NCBI GenBank assembly: GCA_022614805.1 | Contig: JAKEHY010000009.1 | Location: 12,489 to 76,488 of the forward strand | Length of the DNA stretch: 64,000 nucleotides | Reading direction: 5' to 3' | Origin: Candidatus Zixiibacteriota bacterium | GTDB lineage: Bacteria; Zixibacteria; MSB-5A5; DSPP01 | Shown: piece by piece, positions 25,329 through 33,718 of the stretch | Position numbering within the stretch: the stretch's first letter is position 1 | Layout: the number at the start of each line of letters is the position of its first letter | Notes under the pieces: generated by a model | Seen by the model: only the letters and a program-made list of their open reading frames with translations | Told to the model about the DNA's origin: nothing | Database searches by the model: none | Position numbers and translations under genes: made by a program

Positions 25329-26696
25329 CTAAATCTCATCCTGCAGGTTGTATTTTTTGATCTTTTCAAAGAGGGTGGTGTAATCGATTTTCAGAATTTC
25401 GGCCGCCTTGCGCTTGTTGCCGCGGGTTTGCACAAGCACGCGCACAATCATTCCCCGTTCCGCTTCCATCTGGGCGAACTGGCTCACCTCCTTAAGCCCG
25501 GCCCCTTCCCGCAGGCGGATTTCCGCCGTGGTGGGAATGCGGATGGCCAGATGCTCCGGCGTGATTTTCTTTCCCTCGCACAAAATGATGGCCCGCTCGA
25601 TGGTGTTTTCCAGTTCCCGCACGTTCCCGGGCCAATGGTAGCGGTCCAGGTTGTTCAAGGAGTCGTGGGAAAGCGACTTGACCGGCTTTTTCATTTCCAA
25701 ACAGAACTTGCGGATGAAATGGCTGGCCAGGTTGGGAATGTCCTCCCGCCGTTCCCGCAGGGGGGGGATTTTAATCGGAAAAACCGAAAGCCGGTAATAC
25801 AAATCCTCCCGAAAAGTTTTCTTGTCGATGGCCTCTTTCAAATCGACGTTGGAGGCGGCGATGACGCGCACGTCCACGGAAATCAATTTCGTTCCGCCGA
25901 GACGCTCAAAGGTTTTTTCCTGGAGGACGCGCAAAAGTTTGGCCTGCAAGGCCGGCGACATATCCCCCACTTCGTCCAGAAAAATCGTCCCCCCTTCGGC
26001 GATTTCAAACTTCCCCATCTTGCGCGCGTACGCCCCGGTGAAGGCCCCCCGTTCGGAGCCGAACAGCTCGTTTTCCAACAACTCGGACGGGATGGCGGCG
26101 CAGTTGATGGCCACAAAGGGACGATTTTTGCGGGGGGAAAGGTTGTGGATGGCGCGGGCAAACAGCTCTTTTCCGGTGCCGGATTCCCCCAACAAGAGAA
26201 CGGTGGTGTCGGAATGGGCCACTTTTTGAATCAGCCGGGAGACCTCCAGCATCTTTTCCGAGCGGCCGACGATTTCGGAAAAGCCCAGGCTCTGGTCCAA
26301 CTCCTCCCGCAGGAGGGCGTTTTCGGCAACCAGGCGGCGGTTTTCCAAAGCCTTTTTGATGATGACCGCCAGCCGGTCGGTGTCGAACGGCTTGGCGATG
26401 AAATCGACGGCGCCCAACTTCATCGCCTCCACGGCGGTTTCAATGGTGCCAAAGGCGGTCATCACGATGACCGCCAGGTCCGGATCGGTCTCCTTCAGCT
26501 GGGATAAAACGGCGATGCCGTCCATCTCCGGAAGCCGCATGTCCGTCAAAACCACGTCAAACTTTTTTTCCCGGGCGCGGCTGATGCCGCTTTTCGCATC
26601 GGCGGCCGTGTCCACATCATACCCCTCGCCGGCCAGCGTTTCGGCCAGCATCCCCCGCATGCTTTCTTTATCATCAATGACCAGAATAGACGGCAT
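25329..26696 (-). CDS. NtrC-family response regulator, sigma54-dependent activator
   Basis: 455 residues in three parts. A receiver domain at 1-120 has acidic pocket D8-D9, phosphoacceptor D52 (VVLTDMRLPEMDG), T80 (VMTAFG) and K102 (IAKPFD). The AAA+ domain at about 140-375 has Walker A GESGTGKE, the sigma54-contacting GAFTGA loop and Walker B FLDEVGDM. A Fis-type HTH lies at about 410-450 (NKRKAAEILKIDYTTLFEKI). It activates sigma54 RNA polymerase when phosphorylated. No histidine kinase adjoins it, so it is an orphan here; its place between two pilus clusters suggests a PilR-like role, which is inference. Confidence 0.93.
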   Translation of the reverse strand: MPSILVIDDKESMRGMLAETLAGEGYDVDTAADAKSGISRAREKKFDVVLTDMRLPEMDGIAVLSQLKETDPDLAVIVMTAFGTIETAVEAMKLGAVDFIAKPFDTDRLAVIIKKALENRRLVAENALLREELDQSLGFSEIVGRSEKMLEVSRLIQKVAHSDTTVLLLGESGTGKELFARAIHNLSPRKNRPFVAINCAAIPSELLENELFGSERGAFTGAYARKMGKFEIAEGGTIFLDEVGDMSPALQAKLLRVLQEKTFERLGGTKLISVDVRVIAASNVDLKEAIDKKTFREDLYYRLSVFPIKIPPLRERREDIPNLASHFIRKFCLEMKKPVKSLSHDSLNNLDRYHWPGNVRELENTIERAIILCEGKKITPEHLAIRIPTTAEIRLREGAGLKEVSQFAQMEAERGMIVRVLVQTRGNKRKAAEILKIDYTTLFEKIKKYNLQDEI

Positions 26697-27042
26697 ATCC
26701 CCCTCGTCAAAAAGCTTTTTTGCCCCGTTTCTTTTATCGGAAAATCCCGCCAAAGCTTGATTGCATTCGGCCGGAAAGTTCTTTGAAACAAATGATTTGG
26801 AACGAAGCCGCCCGGTTGGGTTCCGGCCTTAACGGTCGGGTTTCGACGCGCGGCATTGCCTGCCCGAGCCGGCACGGCTCGAGTCAACCAGGGAAAATGC
26901 CGTCTGCGAAAATCGATTGAAACGAAAAATTGCGGAAAGAATGAAAAAGCAAACAACGGAAGAAAGACGGCTTGAGACCGCCCCGCCTGTACCGCCTTTC
27001 TCTTTCGTTTTTCGGGATTTGTTATGACGCAGCCGGATGAGC
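26697..27042. other. Intergenic region with nested stem-loop
   Basis: About 345 bases between rmuC and the response regulator with no credible protein frame. The notable element is at 26851-26902, where three nested pairings occur: CGGCATT/AATGCCG outside, CCTG/CAGG, and CGAGCC/GGCTCG inside. It could be an RNA structure or a protein-binding site. No tRNA or known riboswitch motif was recognised. Confidence 0.4.
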
Positions 27043-28266
27043 CTAATTATTTTCAGCCGGATTACCCGGTTCGGTCCCCGGACCGGACGCCCATTCGTCA
27101 ATGGCGATGCCCTTCTGGCGGCGCAACTCCTCAATCTGGGCGAGCGGACGTTCCAACTGCATCCGGCGGGTGGCCGCCAAAGAATTAAACTCTCTTTGGG
27201 CCTCTTCTATCCTTTTTCCCATTTTTTCGAACGCCGACACAAAGGCCGTCCACTGCTTGTTAAAACCCCCCATAAGCGAAAGCATTCGGGCCGCGCTCTG
27301 CTCCAGCTGAAAATTGTCGATTCCCTGGCGGATGACCAGAAGGATGGCGTAAAGGGTCAAGGGTGAGCACGGAATGACTTTGCTCCGCAGGGCGTCGTCG
27401 ATAAAATCGGGCTGGTTTTCGAGAATGAAACCGAACAGCTGTTCGTTGGGGATAAAAACCAGGACGCAGTCCACGGTCTGCGCCTCCGGGTTGATGTAAT
27501 CGCGGGTGGTCACCTCCCGAATACGCTCCCGCACATCATTGAAAAAAGCGGTCTTGCAGCTCTCCTTTTCCGGCTCGCTGCCCGCTTCCAGGTAGCGGAG
27601 GTAATTGGTGAATGGAAATTTGACATCCATATTCAATTTTAAATCCCGGGGCATAAGAAAAGTATAGTCCGGACGGTTGGCGCTGCCTTCCAGCGTGCGT
27701 TGTTTGCGATAGTTGATCCCCTCCAAAAACCCGGCCAGCCGGAGCACATCCTCCGCCATCCGTTCCCCCCACTGACCGCGGGTTTTGGAGTTGGCCAAAA
27801 CCAGCTTCAACTGGTCGGCCGTTTCCTGCAGCCGGCGGTTGTTTTCGGCCGCGGCTTTCAACTGGGCGGCGAGCTCTCCGAACTTGTTTTCCCGGTCTTT
27901 TTCGTACGCCTGGATGCAGTCTTTCACCCGCTCAAGCTCGCTTTTCATCCCCTCCAGCGTTTGGTCGATGAGTTGTTTTTTTCCTTCGAGCTCTTTTCCT
28001 CCGGCCTGGGCCTGGCCGGAGAGGGTCTGCTGGGCCAGCTTCATAAACTGATCGGTGTTGCGGGAAAGGGCGTTTAACGACAAGGCGTCGAAGGAAACCT
28101 TGAGGTTGTCAATTATGGCGTTCAGGTCCGTCAGCTTTTCCGCCTGCGTCTGGGCCAACAGTTCCCGGGCAACCGCTTGGGCCTCCCGTTTCTTAATCCA
28201 TCCGACTGCCAGAACCGCCGCCCCGCCAACGAGGGCGCCGATTGCGAACGCTATGATGAATTCCAT
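27043..28266 (-). CDS. rmuC: DNA recombination protein RmuC
   Basis: 407 residues. One N-terminal membrane helix (FIIAFAIGALVGGAAVLAVGW), a long coiled coil at about 30-150, and the RmuC nuclease-like domain at about 155-340: GQWGERMAEDVLRLAGFLEG, DYTFLMPRDLKLNMDVKFPF, and ECVLVFIPNEQLF-like VDCVLVFIPNEQLFGFILE. RmuC limits inversions and deletions at short repeats. The family position and motifs are clear. It is transcribed alone, with GGGAGAGAT before the ATG. Confidence 0.93.
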   Translation of the reverse strand: MEFIIAFAIGALVGGAAVLAVGWIKKREAQAVARELLAQTQAEKLTDLNAIIDNLKVSFDALSLNALSRNTDQFMKLAQQTLSGQAQAGGKELEGKKQLIDQTLEGMKSELERVKDCIQAYEKDRENKFGELAAQLKAAAENNRRLQETADQLKLVLANSKTRGQWGERMAEDVLRLAGFLEGINYRKQRTLEGSANRPDYTFLMPRDLKLNMDVKFPFTNYLRYLEAGSEPEKESCKTAFFNDVRERIREVTTRDYINPEAQTVDCVLVFIPNEQLFGFILENQPDFIDDALRSKVIPCSPLTLYAILLVIRQGIDNFQLEQSAARMLSLMGGFNKQWTAFVSAFEKMGKRIEEAQREFNSLAATRRMQLERPLAQIEELRRQKGIAIDEWASGPGTEPGNPAENN

Positions 28267-28313
28267 ATCTCTCCCTTATTTAATCCCGAACTGGCAAAGA
28301 GGCAGCCGCTCCA

Positions 28314-29012
28314 TCATTTTTTCACATTATATATGGCCGCCATCCCGCCCCAGAGGTTTTCGTAGCGGGACTCGCAGAAGCCTTCGCGTGCAAACAGCGC
28401 TGCAACCTCCTTTTGCGGCGGAAAAATTTTCAGCGACTCCGGCAAATACCGGTAGGCCTGGCTGTGCCGGGTGAAAATTCCCGCCATCCTGGGCATCAGT
28501 TGATAAAAATAGGCATAGAAAAGTTTTCCCCAGAGCCCGTTGGAGGGGTGGGCGATTTCGAGAAAGACCCCCGCACCGCCCGGTTGTAAAACCCGGCTTA
28601 CCTCGCGGGCAAAGGCATTCAGATTCTCGAGGTTGCGCAGGGAAAATCCCAACATTGCTCCATCGAAGACTTCGAGTTTGAAGGGCAGTTTTTCGGCGTC
28701 GGCACAAATCAAAAATACCCGGCCTTGAAATTTCTTCAGCTTCTTGAGCGCCAATTTGAGCATCGGCAAAGCAAAATCAGAAAGCACGACCATCCCCTGA
28801 AATCTTGAATCGGAAAGCAAAGCCTTGGCCATATCCCCCGTCCCGGCGCACAGGTCCAGAACGATTTTCCGGCCGAAAAGAGCTTGAACGGTCCTCCGCC
28901 GCCAACGCCGGTCGGAGTTGAAGGAAATGATTCGATTCAGCCGGTCGTAATCGGGCGCCAGCTCCGAGAACATTTTCTTGACGTAGGCCTTTTTTCCGTT
29001 GGTGTTATTCAT
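28314..29012 (-). CDS. menG: Demethylmenaquinone/ubiquinone methyltransferase, UbiE/MenG
   Basis: 232 residues, SAM-dependent C-methyltransferase of quinone synthesis. MFSELAPDYDRLNRIISFNSDRRWR matches the UbiE/MenG opening; the SAM motif is VLDLCAGTGDMAKAL (about 49-63), followed by LSDFALPMLKLA. The later block MLGFSLRNLENLNAFAREVSRVLQPGG also fits. The substrate is probably demethylmenaquinone, but this is not shown by neighbours. The ATG overlaps the upstream lipoprotein's stop by one base (TAATG). Confidence 0.9.
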   Translation of the reverse strand: MNNTNGKKAYVKKMFSELAPDYDRLNRIISFNSDRRWRRRTVQALFGRKIVLDLCAGTGDMAKALLSDSRFQGMVVLSDFALPMLKLALKKLKKFQGRVFLICADAEKLPFKLEVFDGAMLGFSLRNLENLNAFAREVSRVLQPGGAGVFLEIAHPSNGLWGKLFYAYFYQLMPRMAGIFTRHSQAYRYLPESLKIFPPQKEVAALFAREGFCESRYENLWGGMAAIYNVKK

Positions 29013-29446
29013 TAAAGCACGGTCTCCGTATTGGCCGTGTCTTTTTTCACCGGCGCAAAAGGGGCAAACCGGTAAGCCGCCAGCTTCCAACCCCTCTTGG
29101 TTCGGAGCAAGGTCAAATTCAAAGTTGCCAGACTGTCGGAAACCCCGGAACGGACCAGCCGTCCGGTAACGGCGGCCTGTCTTTCCCCTATGTCCAGCTG
29201 CCGTCCGACCAAATCCACGCGCGTTACGCCGGTTGAATTGTAAATCTCCGCCAAAAATTTTTGCGGGTCGATGGGGGTGGTGTTTTCAACTGTCGTCAAA
29301 AGCGAATCCAGGACGGCCGGGTTTTTGGCGTCGACGGCCCTTTCCCAGTCGGCCAAAAAAGCCCGCACCTGCTGGGCCGCATCCGGCTTTTTCTTGCCGC
29401 AGGCTGCGAAAATGACAGCCGACAGAATTAACAAACGCAGGGCCAT
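29012..29446 (-). CDS. Putative lipoprotein of NTF2-like size
   Basis: 144 residues. A lipoprotein signal peptide ALRLLILSAVIFAAC ends in a lipobox Cys, followed by the positively charged GKKKPD. The mature part (VRAFLADWERAVDAKNPAVLDSLL, NLTLLRTKRGWKLAAYRFAP) has the helix-then-sheet order of small NTF2-like domains (calcium/calmodulin kinase association or SnoaL-like). Function is unknown. ATG at 29446 is preferred over an upstream GTG at 29452. It is coupled to menG by a one-base overlap. Confidence 0.6.
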   Translation of the reverse strand: MALRLLILSAVIFAACGKKKPDAAQQVRAFLADWERAVDAKNPAVLDSLLTTVENTTPIDPQKFLAEIYNSTGVTRVDLVGRQLDIGERQAAVTGRLVRSGVSDSLATLNLTLLRTKRGWKLAAYRFAPFAPVKKDTANTETVL

Positions 29447-29563
29447 GTTCACGACGGTAAAATAGGTTTTTAGCGCAGTTTTTCCAAGCGATTTGGCGGC
29501 CGTTCCGACGATCCGAAGGAATTTCGGGGCAATCGCTGAAAGGACTCCGAGATAACAAAGGGG

Positions 29564-29657
29564 TTGTGGCGCGGGTTAAGTTCTATCTAACCTGCGGCCT
29601 TTCGCAAAAAAACGCACGATTCATCCCGCCGGAGCGGAAATTTATCCTGCGCCACAA
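29564..29657. repeat. Inverted-repeat element with internal hairpins
   Basis: Perfect 9-bp terminal inverted repeats TTGTGGCGC (29564-29572) and GCGCCACAA (29649-29657) enclose 76 bases. Inside are GGTTA/TAACC (9-base loop), GCG/CGC, and CCGC-cgga-GCGG. It lies in the 220-base gap between the lipoprotein and the cluster B secretin, read either as a MITE/REP-like palindromic repeat or as a multi-branched RNA. No other copy is in the window. Confidence 0.6.
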
Positions 29658-29666
29658 ATACGAGGA

Positions 29667-30950
29667 TTATCTAACGATGCGGGGAGTAATCATTATCAAA
29701 AGGTCGCTCTGGTTTTTCTGCTTGGAGGTGGAGCGGAAAAGATGACCGAGCAACGGGATATCCCCCAAAAGCCAGACTTTGCGGACGGTTTTGACTTCGT
29801 TGTCCTTAATCAACCCGCCGATGACCATCGTTTCGCCGTCTTTCATCCGGATTTGCGTTTCCACCGAACGCTTGGAGGTAATCGGGCGCTGGTTGTTGGC
29901 CGGGCCGGTGAAGCTGATGATATCCTCCACCGTCGGCACCACCCGCAGGGTCACGGTGGAATCGTCGTTGATGCGCGGGATGACGTCCAAAATGATGCCG
30001 AATTCCTTGTCCTGGAAGGAAACGATGTCCTGGACGACGGCCCCCTCGCTGAAACGGTTCAAGGTCTGCAGCGGAATGGTGGTGGCAACCGTTATTTTGG
30101 CCGCCTGATTGTCCAAGGTCGTGACTTTGGGGCTGCTCAAAAGCTTGCTGTTGGTCTGGGTGACCAGATAGTTCAAAAACCAGTCCACCTGCTCCACCGA
30201 GAGGCGGCCGTATTTGGGGCGGCCCTGGATGGGAAAAACCAACGCCTTGCTGGCGGCGGTGGTGGTGCCGGTGCTGCTCGTGCTTACCGGTTCGGCCTCT
30301 CCCAAAGAAGCGCCAATCGCTTCCGGCCATTCCAGGCCCAAGTCGGAATTTTTGTCCAGGGAGGTTTCCACCATCTTGACTTCGATGGAAACCTGCCGGG
30401 CCGGTTTGTCCAGGGCCGCCACGATTTTTTCGATGCGGGGGAGGTTGTAGCCGAAGTCGGTGACCACCAGGATGGTGGCGGGAGCCTGTTTGGCCACCTC
30501 CAGCCGGCGCACCTCCTTGCTGAAAACATCCATTTTCCCTTTGGGGGACAAAACGTTTTTCAAGCCGGCCATCACATAGTCGGCGGACACATAATCCAAC
30601 TCGAAGACCCGCGTCTCCAGCTGCTGGGGGTAGTCCTTCTCCTGGGACAAAACCACGATGACGTTCCCCTGTCGGCTGTAAGTGTAACCGTTGGCCAGCA
30701 AAATGGAGGAGAGCGCCTCGTCCAGGCTGACCTGGCGCAAGCGGAGCGATACCGTGCCGCGCACTTCTTGACCGGAAACAATGTTCAAATTGTTTTGCGC
30801 CGCCAAAAGTTTCAATACGGCCCCGATGGGGGCGGCCTCCATTTCCAAGGTGATTTTGGAATCCTCGGTGATGACGGTCAGCGGCTTTTCCTGCGCCCCC
30901 GCCGCCGTCGCAAACAGCCCGAAAATTATAAGCAAACCCAGTCTTTTCAT
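29667..30950 (-). CDS. Secretin of a second pilus/type II-like system (cluster B)
   Basis: 427 residues: signal peptide MKRLGLLIIFGLFATAAGA, an STN/N0-like domain at about 30-95 (NLNIVSGQEVRGTVSLRL), a secretin N1 domain at about 105-185 (VVTDFGYNLPRIEKIVAALD), and the beta-domain at about 195-425 with IRMKDGETMVIGGLI, KVWLLGDIPLLGHLF and DLLIMITPRIV. It is the last gene of a nine-gene run. The layout (PilP-like, PilO-like and PilM/N-like genes upstream) recalls the MshL/PilQ type. It is a separate paralogue of the 18384-19703 secretin. GGGGATTAAA precedes the ATG. Confidence 0.88.
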   Translation of the reverse strand: MKRLGLLIIFGLFATAAGAQEKPLTVITEDSKITLEMEAAPIGAVLKLLAAQNNLNIVSGQEVRGTVSLRLRQVSLDEALSSILLANGYTYSRQGNVIVVLSQEKDYPQQLETRVFELDYVSADYVMAGLKNVLSPKGKMDVFSKEVRRLEVAKQAPATILVVTDFGYNLPRIEKIVAALDKPARQVSIEVKMVETSLDKNSDLGLEWPEAIGASLGEAEPVSTSSTGTTTAASKALVFPIQGRPKYGRLSVEQVDWFLNYLVTQTNSKLLSSPKVTTLDNQAAKITVATTIPLQTLNRFSEGAVVQDIVSFQDKEFGIILDVIPRINDDSTVTLRVVPTVEDIISFTGPANNQRPITSKRSVETQIRMKDGETMVIGGLIKDNEVKTVRKVWLLGDIPLLGHLFRSTSKQKNQSDLLIMITPRIVR

Positions 30951-31423
30951 TTTAATCCCCCCTTAAGCGGATAATTCCAGAGAGTTCCATCCCGGCTTAA
31001 AACCACCCGGCCTTCGGTTATCGCATGCACCCTAAAACCTTCGAGCCAGTCCCCGACCTGAACCACCCGGCCGTTGATTACGGCAAAAGCAGAGCTTCCC
31101 CGCAACGAAATGGCCGAAACCGAAAACTCCGGGCGGGTCGGCCCGGCGGAAACCGGCGCTTTTTCTTGTCCGCGGTAAAACGGGTTGCGTCCAAAGCCCA
31201 AAGTCAGCCGGGCCTGCTTTTCCGGAGTCAGGTGCTCGTAGGCGAACGAATCGGGTGCTGCCGGAGCCCCGGCGGCGACAGGAGTTGACGCCAAACTCGG
31301 ATCCAGATCGGCGATGGTTCTCTTTTTGCCAATCGACATAATCGATTTCAGGTTTAAAAACCCGAAAAGGATGGCAAAAACCAAAACCCAGTACAAAACC
31401 CGCCTGCGTCTGGCCTCGTCCAT
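30947..31423 (-). CDS. PilP/GspC/MshK-like inner-membrane protein
   Basis: 158 residues: one N-terminal membrane helix (VLYWVLVFAILFGFLNL), an Ala/Pro linker (STPVAAGAPAAPDS), and a C-terminal beta-domain at about 75-155 (FGRNPFYRG, AISLRGSSAFAVINGRVVQVGDWLEGFRV, RVVLSRDGTLWNYPL). The VGDWL-type HR domain is shared by GspC and PilP, which dock on the N0 domain of the secretin. It overlaps the secretin by four bases and the PilO-like gene by one base. Naming it GspC or PilP is not possible from sequence alone. Confidence 0.7.
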   Translation of the reverse strand: MDEARRRRVLYWVLVFAILFGFLNLKSIMSIGKKRTIADLDPSLASTPVAAGAPAAPDSFAYEHLTPEKQARLTLGFGRNPFYRGQEKAPVSAGPTRPEFSVSAISLRGSSAFAVINGRVVQVGDWLEGFRVHAITEGRVVLSRDGTLWNYPLKGGLK

Positions 31424-31995
31424 TACCCCTCCGCATTCGGATTGATAATCAGATACGCATAAAAGACCAAAGTCGCCTCCACCCGGCCGCTTCGAGAGCC
31501 GCGCACCGCTTCCGTAAGAAATAATCCGCGAAAGGCCGGGAGCGTTTCAATTTTTTGCGCCAGATCGGAAATCGTGCTGTAGGCTCCCTCCAGTTTCAAG
31601 GAAAAGGATACCGGGCGGATGAGATTGGGCCGGGTGGAGTCCATATCCCGGACGGACGAAAGCAGTTCAAAGAAAGTGGGCCGGGCATCCAGCACCAAAA
31701 GCCCCTCTTTTTGCGACAGCGCCATCAAATCCCCCAAAAAATTCTGCGCTTCGCTCGGCGTATAGAGACTCTCCACCAGTCGGGCGACTGACTTTTCCAG
31801 TTCCGTCCGGCGCATCTGCCAGAAAGGAATCTGGGGAGCCAGCTTGCGAAGCCGGGCCAGCCGGTTCTCCAGTTCCGCCTGCTTCCCGGCCAGCTGTACC
31901 TGTTTCTCCTTGATTGGAAAGTACCCAAAAACGGCCCCGGTTCCCAAGAGCAGAACCAAAAGCAAAATCCGGTAGAAGGGATGGTTGAACTTCAT
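31423..31995 (-). CDS. PilO/GspM/MshJ-like inner-membrane protein
   Basis: 190 residues: transmembrane helix at about 8-26, coiled coil at about 32-60, then an alpha/beta periplasmic domain (SLKLEGAYSTISDLAQKIETLPAFRGLF, SRSGRVEATLVFYAYLII) with the ferredoxin-like pattern of PilO/GspM. It would sit beside the PilN-like part of the upstream protein. Four-base overlap with that gene and one-base overlap with the PilP/GspC-like gene. Confidence 0.8.
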   Translation of the reverse strand: MKFNHPFYRILLLVLLLGTGAVFGYFPIKEKQVQLAGKQAELENRLARLRKLAPQIPFWQMRRTELEKSVARLVESLYTPSEAQNFLGDLMALSQKEGLLVLDARPTFFELLSSVRDMDSTRPNLIRPVSFSLKLEGAYSTISDLAQKIETLPAFRGLFLTEAVRGSRSGRVEATLVFYAYLIINPNAEG

Positions 31996-33698
31996 CGCAA
32001 GGCCACCTCAAGGGCAAAACCGACCGTTTTCTGGCTGCCGAATTTCTCCTCCGATTTGGAAACGACTTTCACCCTCCCGAAAAAGGGGGAATGCTCCAGC
32101 CGGCGGATGAATTCGACCACGACGGCATCCGTCCGTTCATACGGGGCGGCAGCCGTTCCGGAAATTTCCAGTTTCTCGAACACCCCGTGCTTTTGGCGGG
32201 CGGAAAGGGAATCGAGCATCAGCGGCAAAAGGGTCACCCGCGCCAGCTCGATTTCCGGCGGAGTGAGGTTGGACAGCTCCTTCATATGCCAGGGGAAAAC
32301 GGCCGGATGGCGGACGAACTGGGAAAGGAAGTTTTGCGTGGAGAGGATTTTTTGTTCCAAAAAGGCGGCCTGGGAGAAGCCGGGCACGGCCTGCAACCGG
32401 GCCAGTTCCTTTTCAAGCCCTCCGACCAGCGCTTCCGCAGCGTGCAGCCGGTACAATTGAAATCCTTGAAAAAGAACCGCCACAGCCAAAACCGGGAGGG
32501 AGAACCGGAAAACAAGACGATTTTGGTGCTGAAGCCGGAAGGATTTTTCAACCGCTTCGGGCAGCAAATAGGGGCTTTTGTCGCGCCCCAAAGCGGTCCC
32601 CAGGGCCTTGGCGAAAAAGGGGTACAGTTCGGCAAATTCGGCGGCGTTGTCGACCGCGTAGAAAAGCTCGCGGGACTGTGACAAAATGGAAACTTTGATG
32701 CCCAAAATGTTCTCGAAGTGGGCCGTAATGGTGACGTCACCAGCCGGCAGTCCGGTCAAATACAATCGCGCGACCTTGCGGCCGGAAACCTGGGCCTGAT
32801 AGAAATCAAGGGAGGAAAGCACTTCCGCCGTCAAGGGCTCCAAAAACTGAACCAAAGCCCCCGCCTCCAAATCGGACGGCTTCAGACCAATGGAGGAAAA
32901 TTCACGGAAAAATTCCATTCCATTCTTTCCGTAGAGGGTGAAATAGGAACTTTTGGGAGAAATTTCCAAAACTCCAACCGCATCCGTTTCCTCGTGGGGA
33001 ATTACCGGCAAGACGTCGGCAAAACCGAACCCTCCCAGCGTGACCCCGGAAAGCGGTACGCCGGCCTGCAGGAACAAAGCGACCTGACGGTCCAAAAGGG
33101 AGCGTACAATGGCTACAAAAATCACCTCCGTTTTTTTGTAGCTTTCCCCTTCTTTTTGGACCGTCCGGTAGGTCCAATAGGCGTTTTCGATAGGAAAGGG
33201 GGTTTGTTTGCGGGCCTCCCACAAGACGGCCTGCTTCTCTTCCGATTTTTTCTTCAAAGCCGGAATGGTGAAACGGCGAAAAAGCACGCCCGGTCCCTGG
33301 ATGGAAAGGTAAAACCGGGCCCGGGGGTAGCGGCCGGGCGGCACCAATTCCTGCAGGTATTCTATTAAAGCCCGCTCCTTGTCCGCCTCGTCGAAATCGG
33401 GCGTGGGAGCCAGGTCGTGAATGCCAAAATCGGCGAGCTCCCATTTCCACCCCAGACGAACGCTGGCTCGGGGTTTTTTGGCCAGCCGCACCCAGCGGAG
33501 CTGGTCGGACACTAAATCGAACCCGAAAAAAACCTCCGGCTCGTAGCGCCACCAGCTTTTCCACCGCCAAACTTGGCGGCCCAAACTGGCAGTCAAGCCG
33601 GACAGCCGGTCTTCAGAACCTCCCTTCACCGGTTTGGAACGCAAAAGACCTGGCCGAGTTTCCTGTTTGCTCTCTTTTTTAATCCCCGGAAATTTCAA
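31992..33698 (-). CDS. PilM-PilN fusion, GspL/MshI-like
   Basis: 568 residues. A basic N-terminal 60 residues, then an actin-like PilM-type domain at about 60-400 (VFFGFDLVSDQLRWVRL, FTIPALKKKSEEKQAVLWEA, PFPIENAYW), a single membrane helix at about 425-445 (FSLPVLAVAVLFQGF), and a PilN-like periplasmic part at about 450-568 (FLSQFVRHPAVFPWHMKEL, VVVEFIRRLEHSPFFGRVKV). This is the GspL arrangement, with cytoplasmic actin-like and periplasmic parts in one chain. TTG at 33698 with GGGGGAGAT before it is the preferred start; a TTG five codons earlier lacks a ribosome site. Confidence 0.8.
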   Translation of the reverse strand: MKFPGIKKESKQETRPGLLRSKPVKGGSEDRLSGLTASLGRQVWRWKSWWRYEPEVFFGFDLVSDQLRWVRLAKKPRASVRLGWKWELADFGIHDLAPTPDFDEADKERALIEYLQELVPPGRYPRARFYLSIQGPGVLFRRFTIPALKKKSEEKQAVLWEARKQTPFPIENAYWTYRTVQKEGESYKKTEVIFVAIVRSLLDRQVALFLQAGVPLSGVTLGGFGFADVLPVIPHEETDAVGVLEISPKSSYFTLYGKNGMEFFREFSSIGLKPSDLEAGALVQFLEPLTAEVLSSLDFYQAQVSGRKVARLYLTGLPAGDVTITAHFENILGIKVSILSQSRELFYAVDNAAEFAELYPFFAKALGTALGRDKSPYLLPEAVEKSFRLQHQNRLVFRFSLPVLAVAVLFQGFQLYRLHAAEALVGGLEKELARLQAVPGFSQAAFLEQKILSTQNFLSQFVRHPAVFPWHMKELSNLTPPEIELARVTLLPLMLDSLSARQKHGVFEKLEISGTAAAPYERTDAVVVEFIRRLEHSPFFGRVKVVSKSEEKFGSQKTVGFALEVALR

Positions 33699-33718
33699 AT
33701 CTCCCCCTGCCAAGCGAA

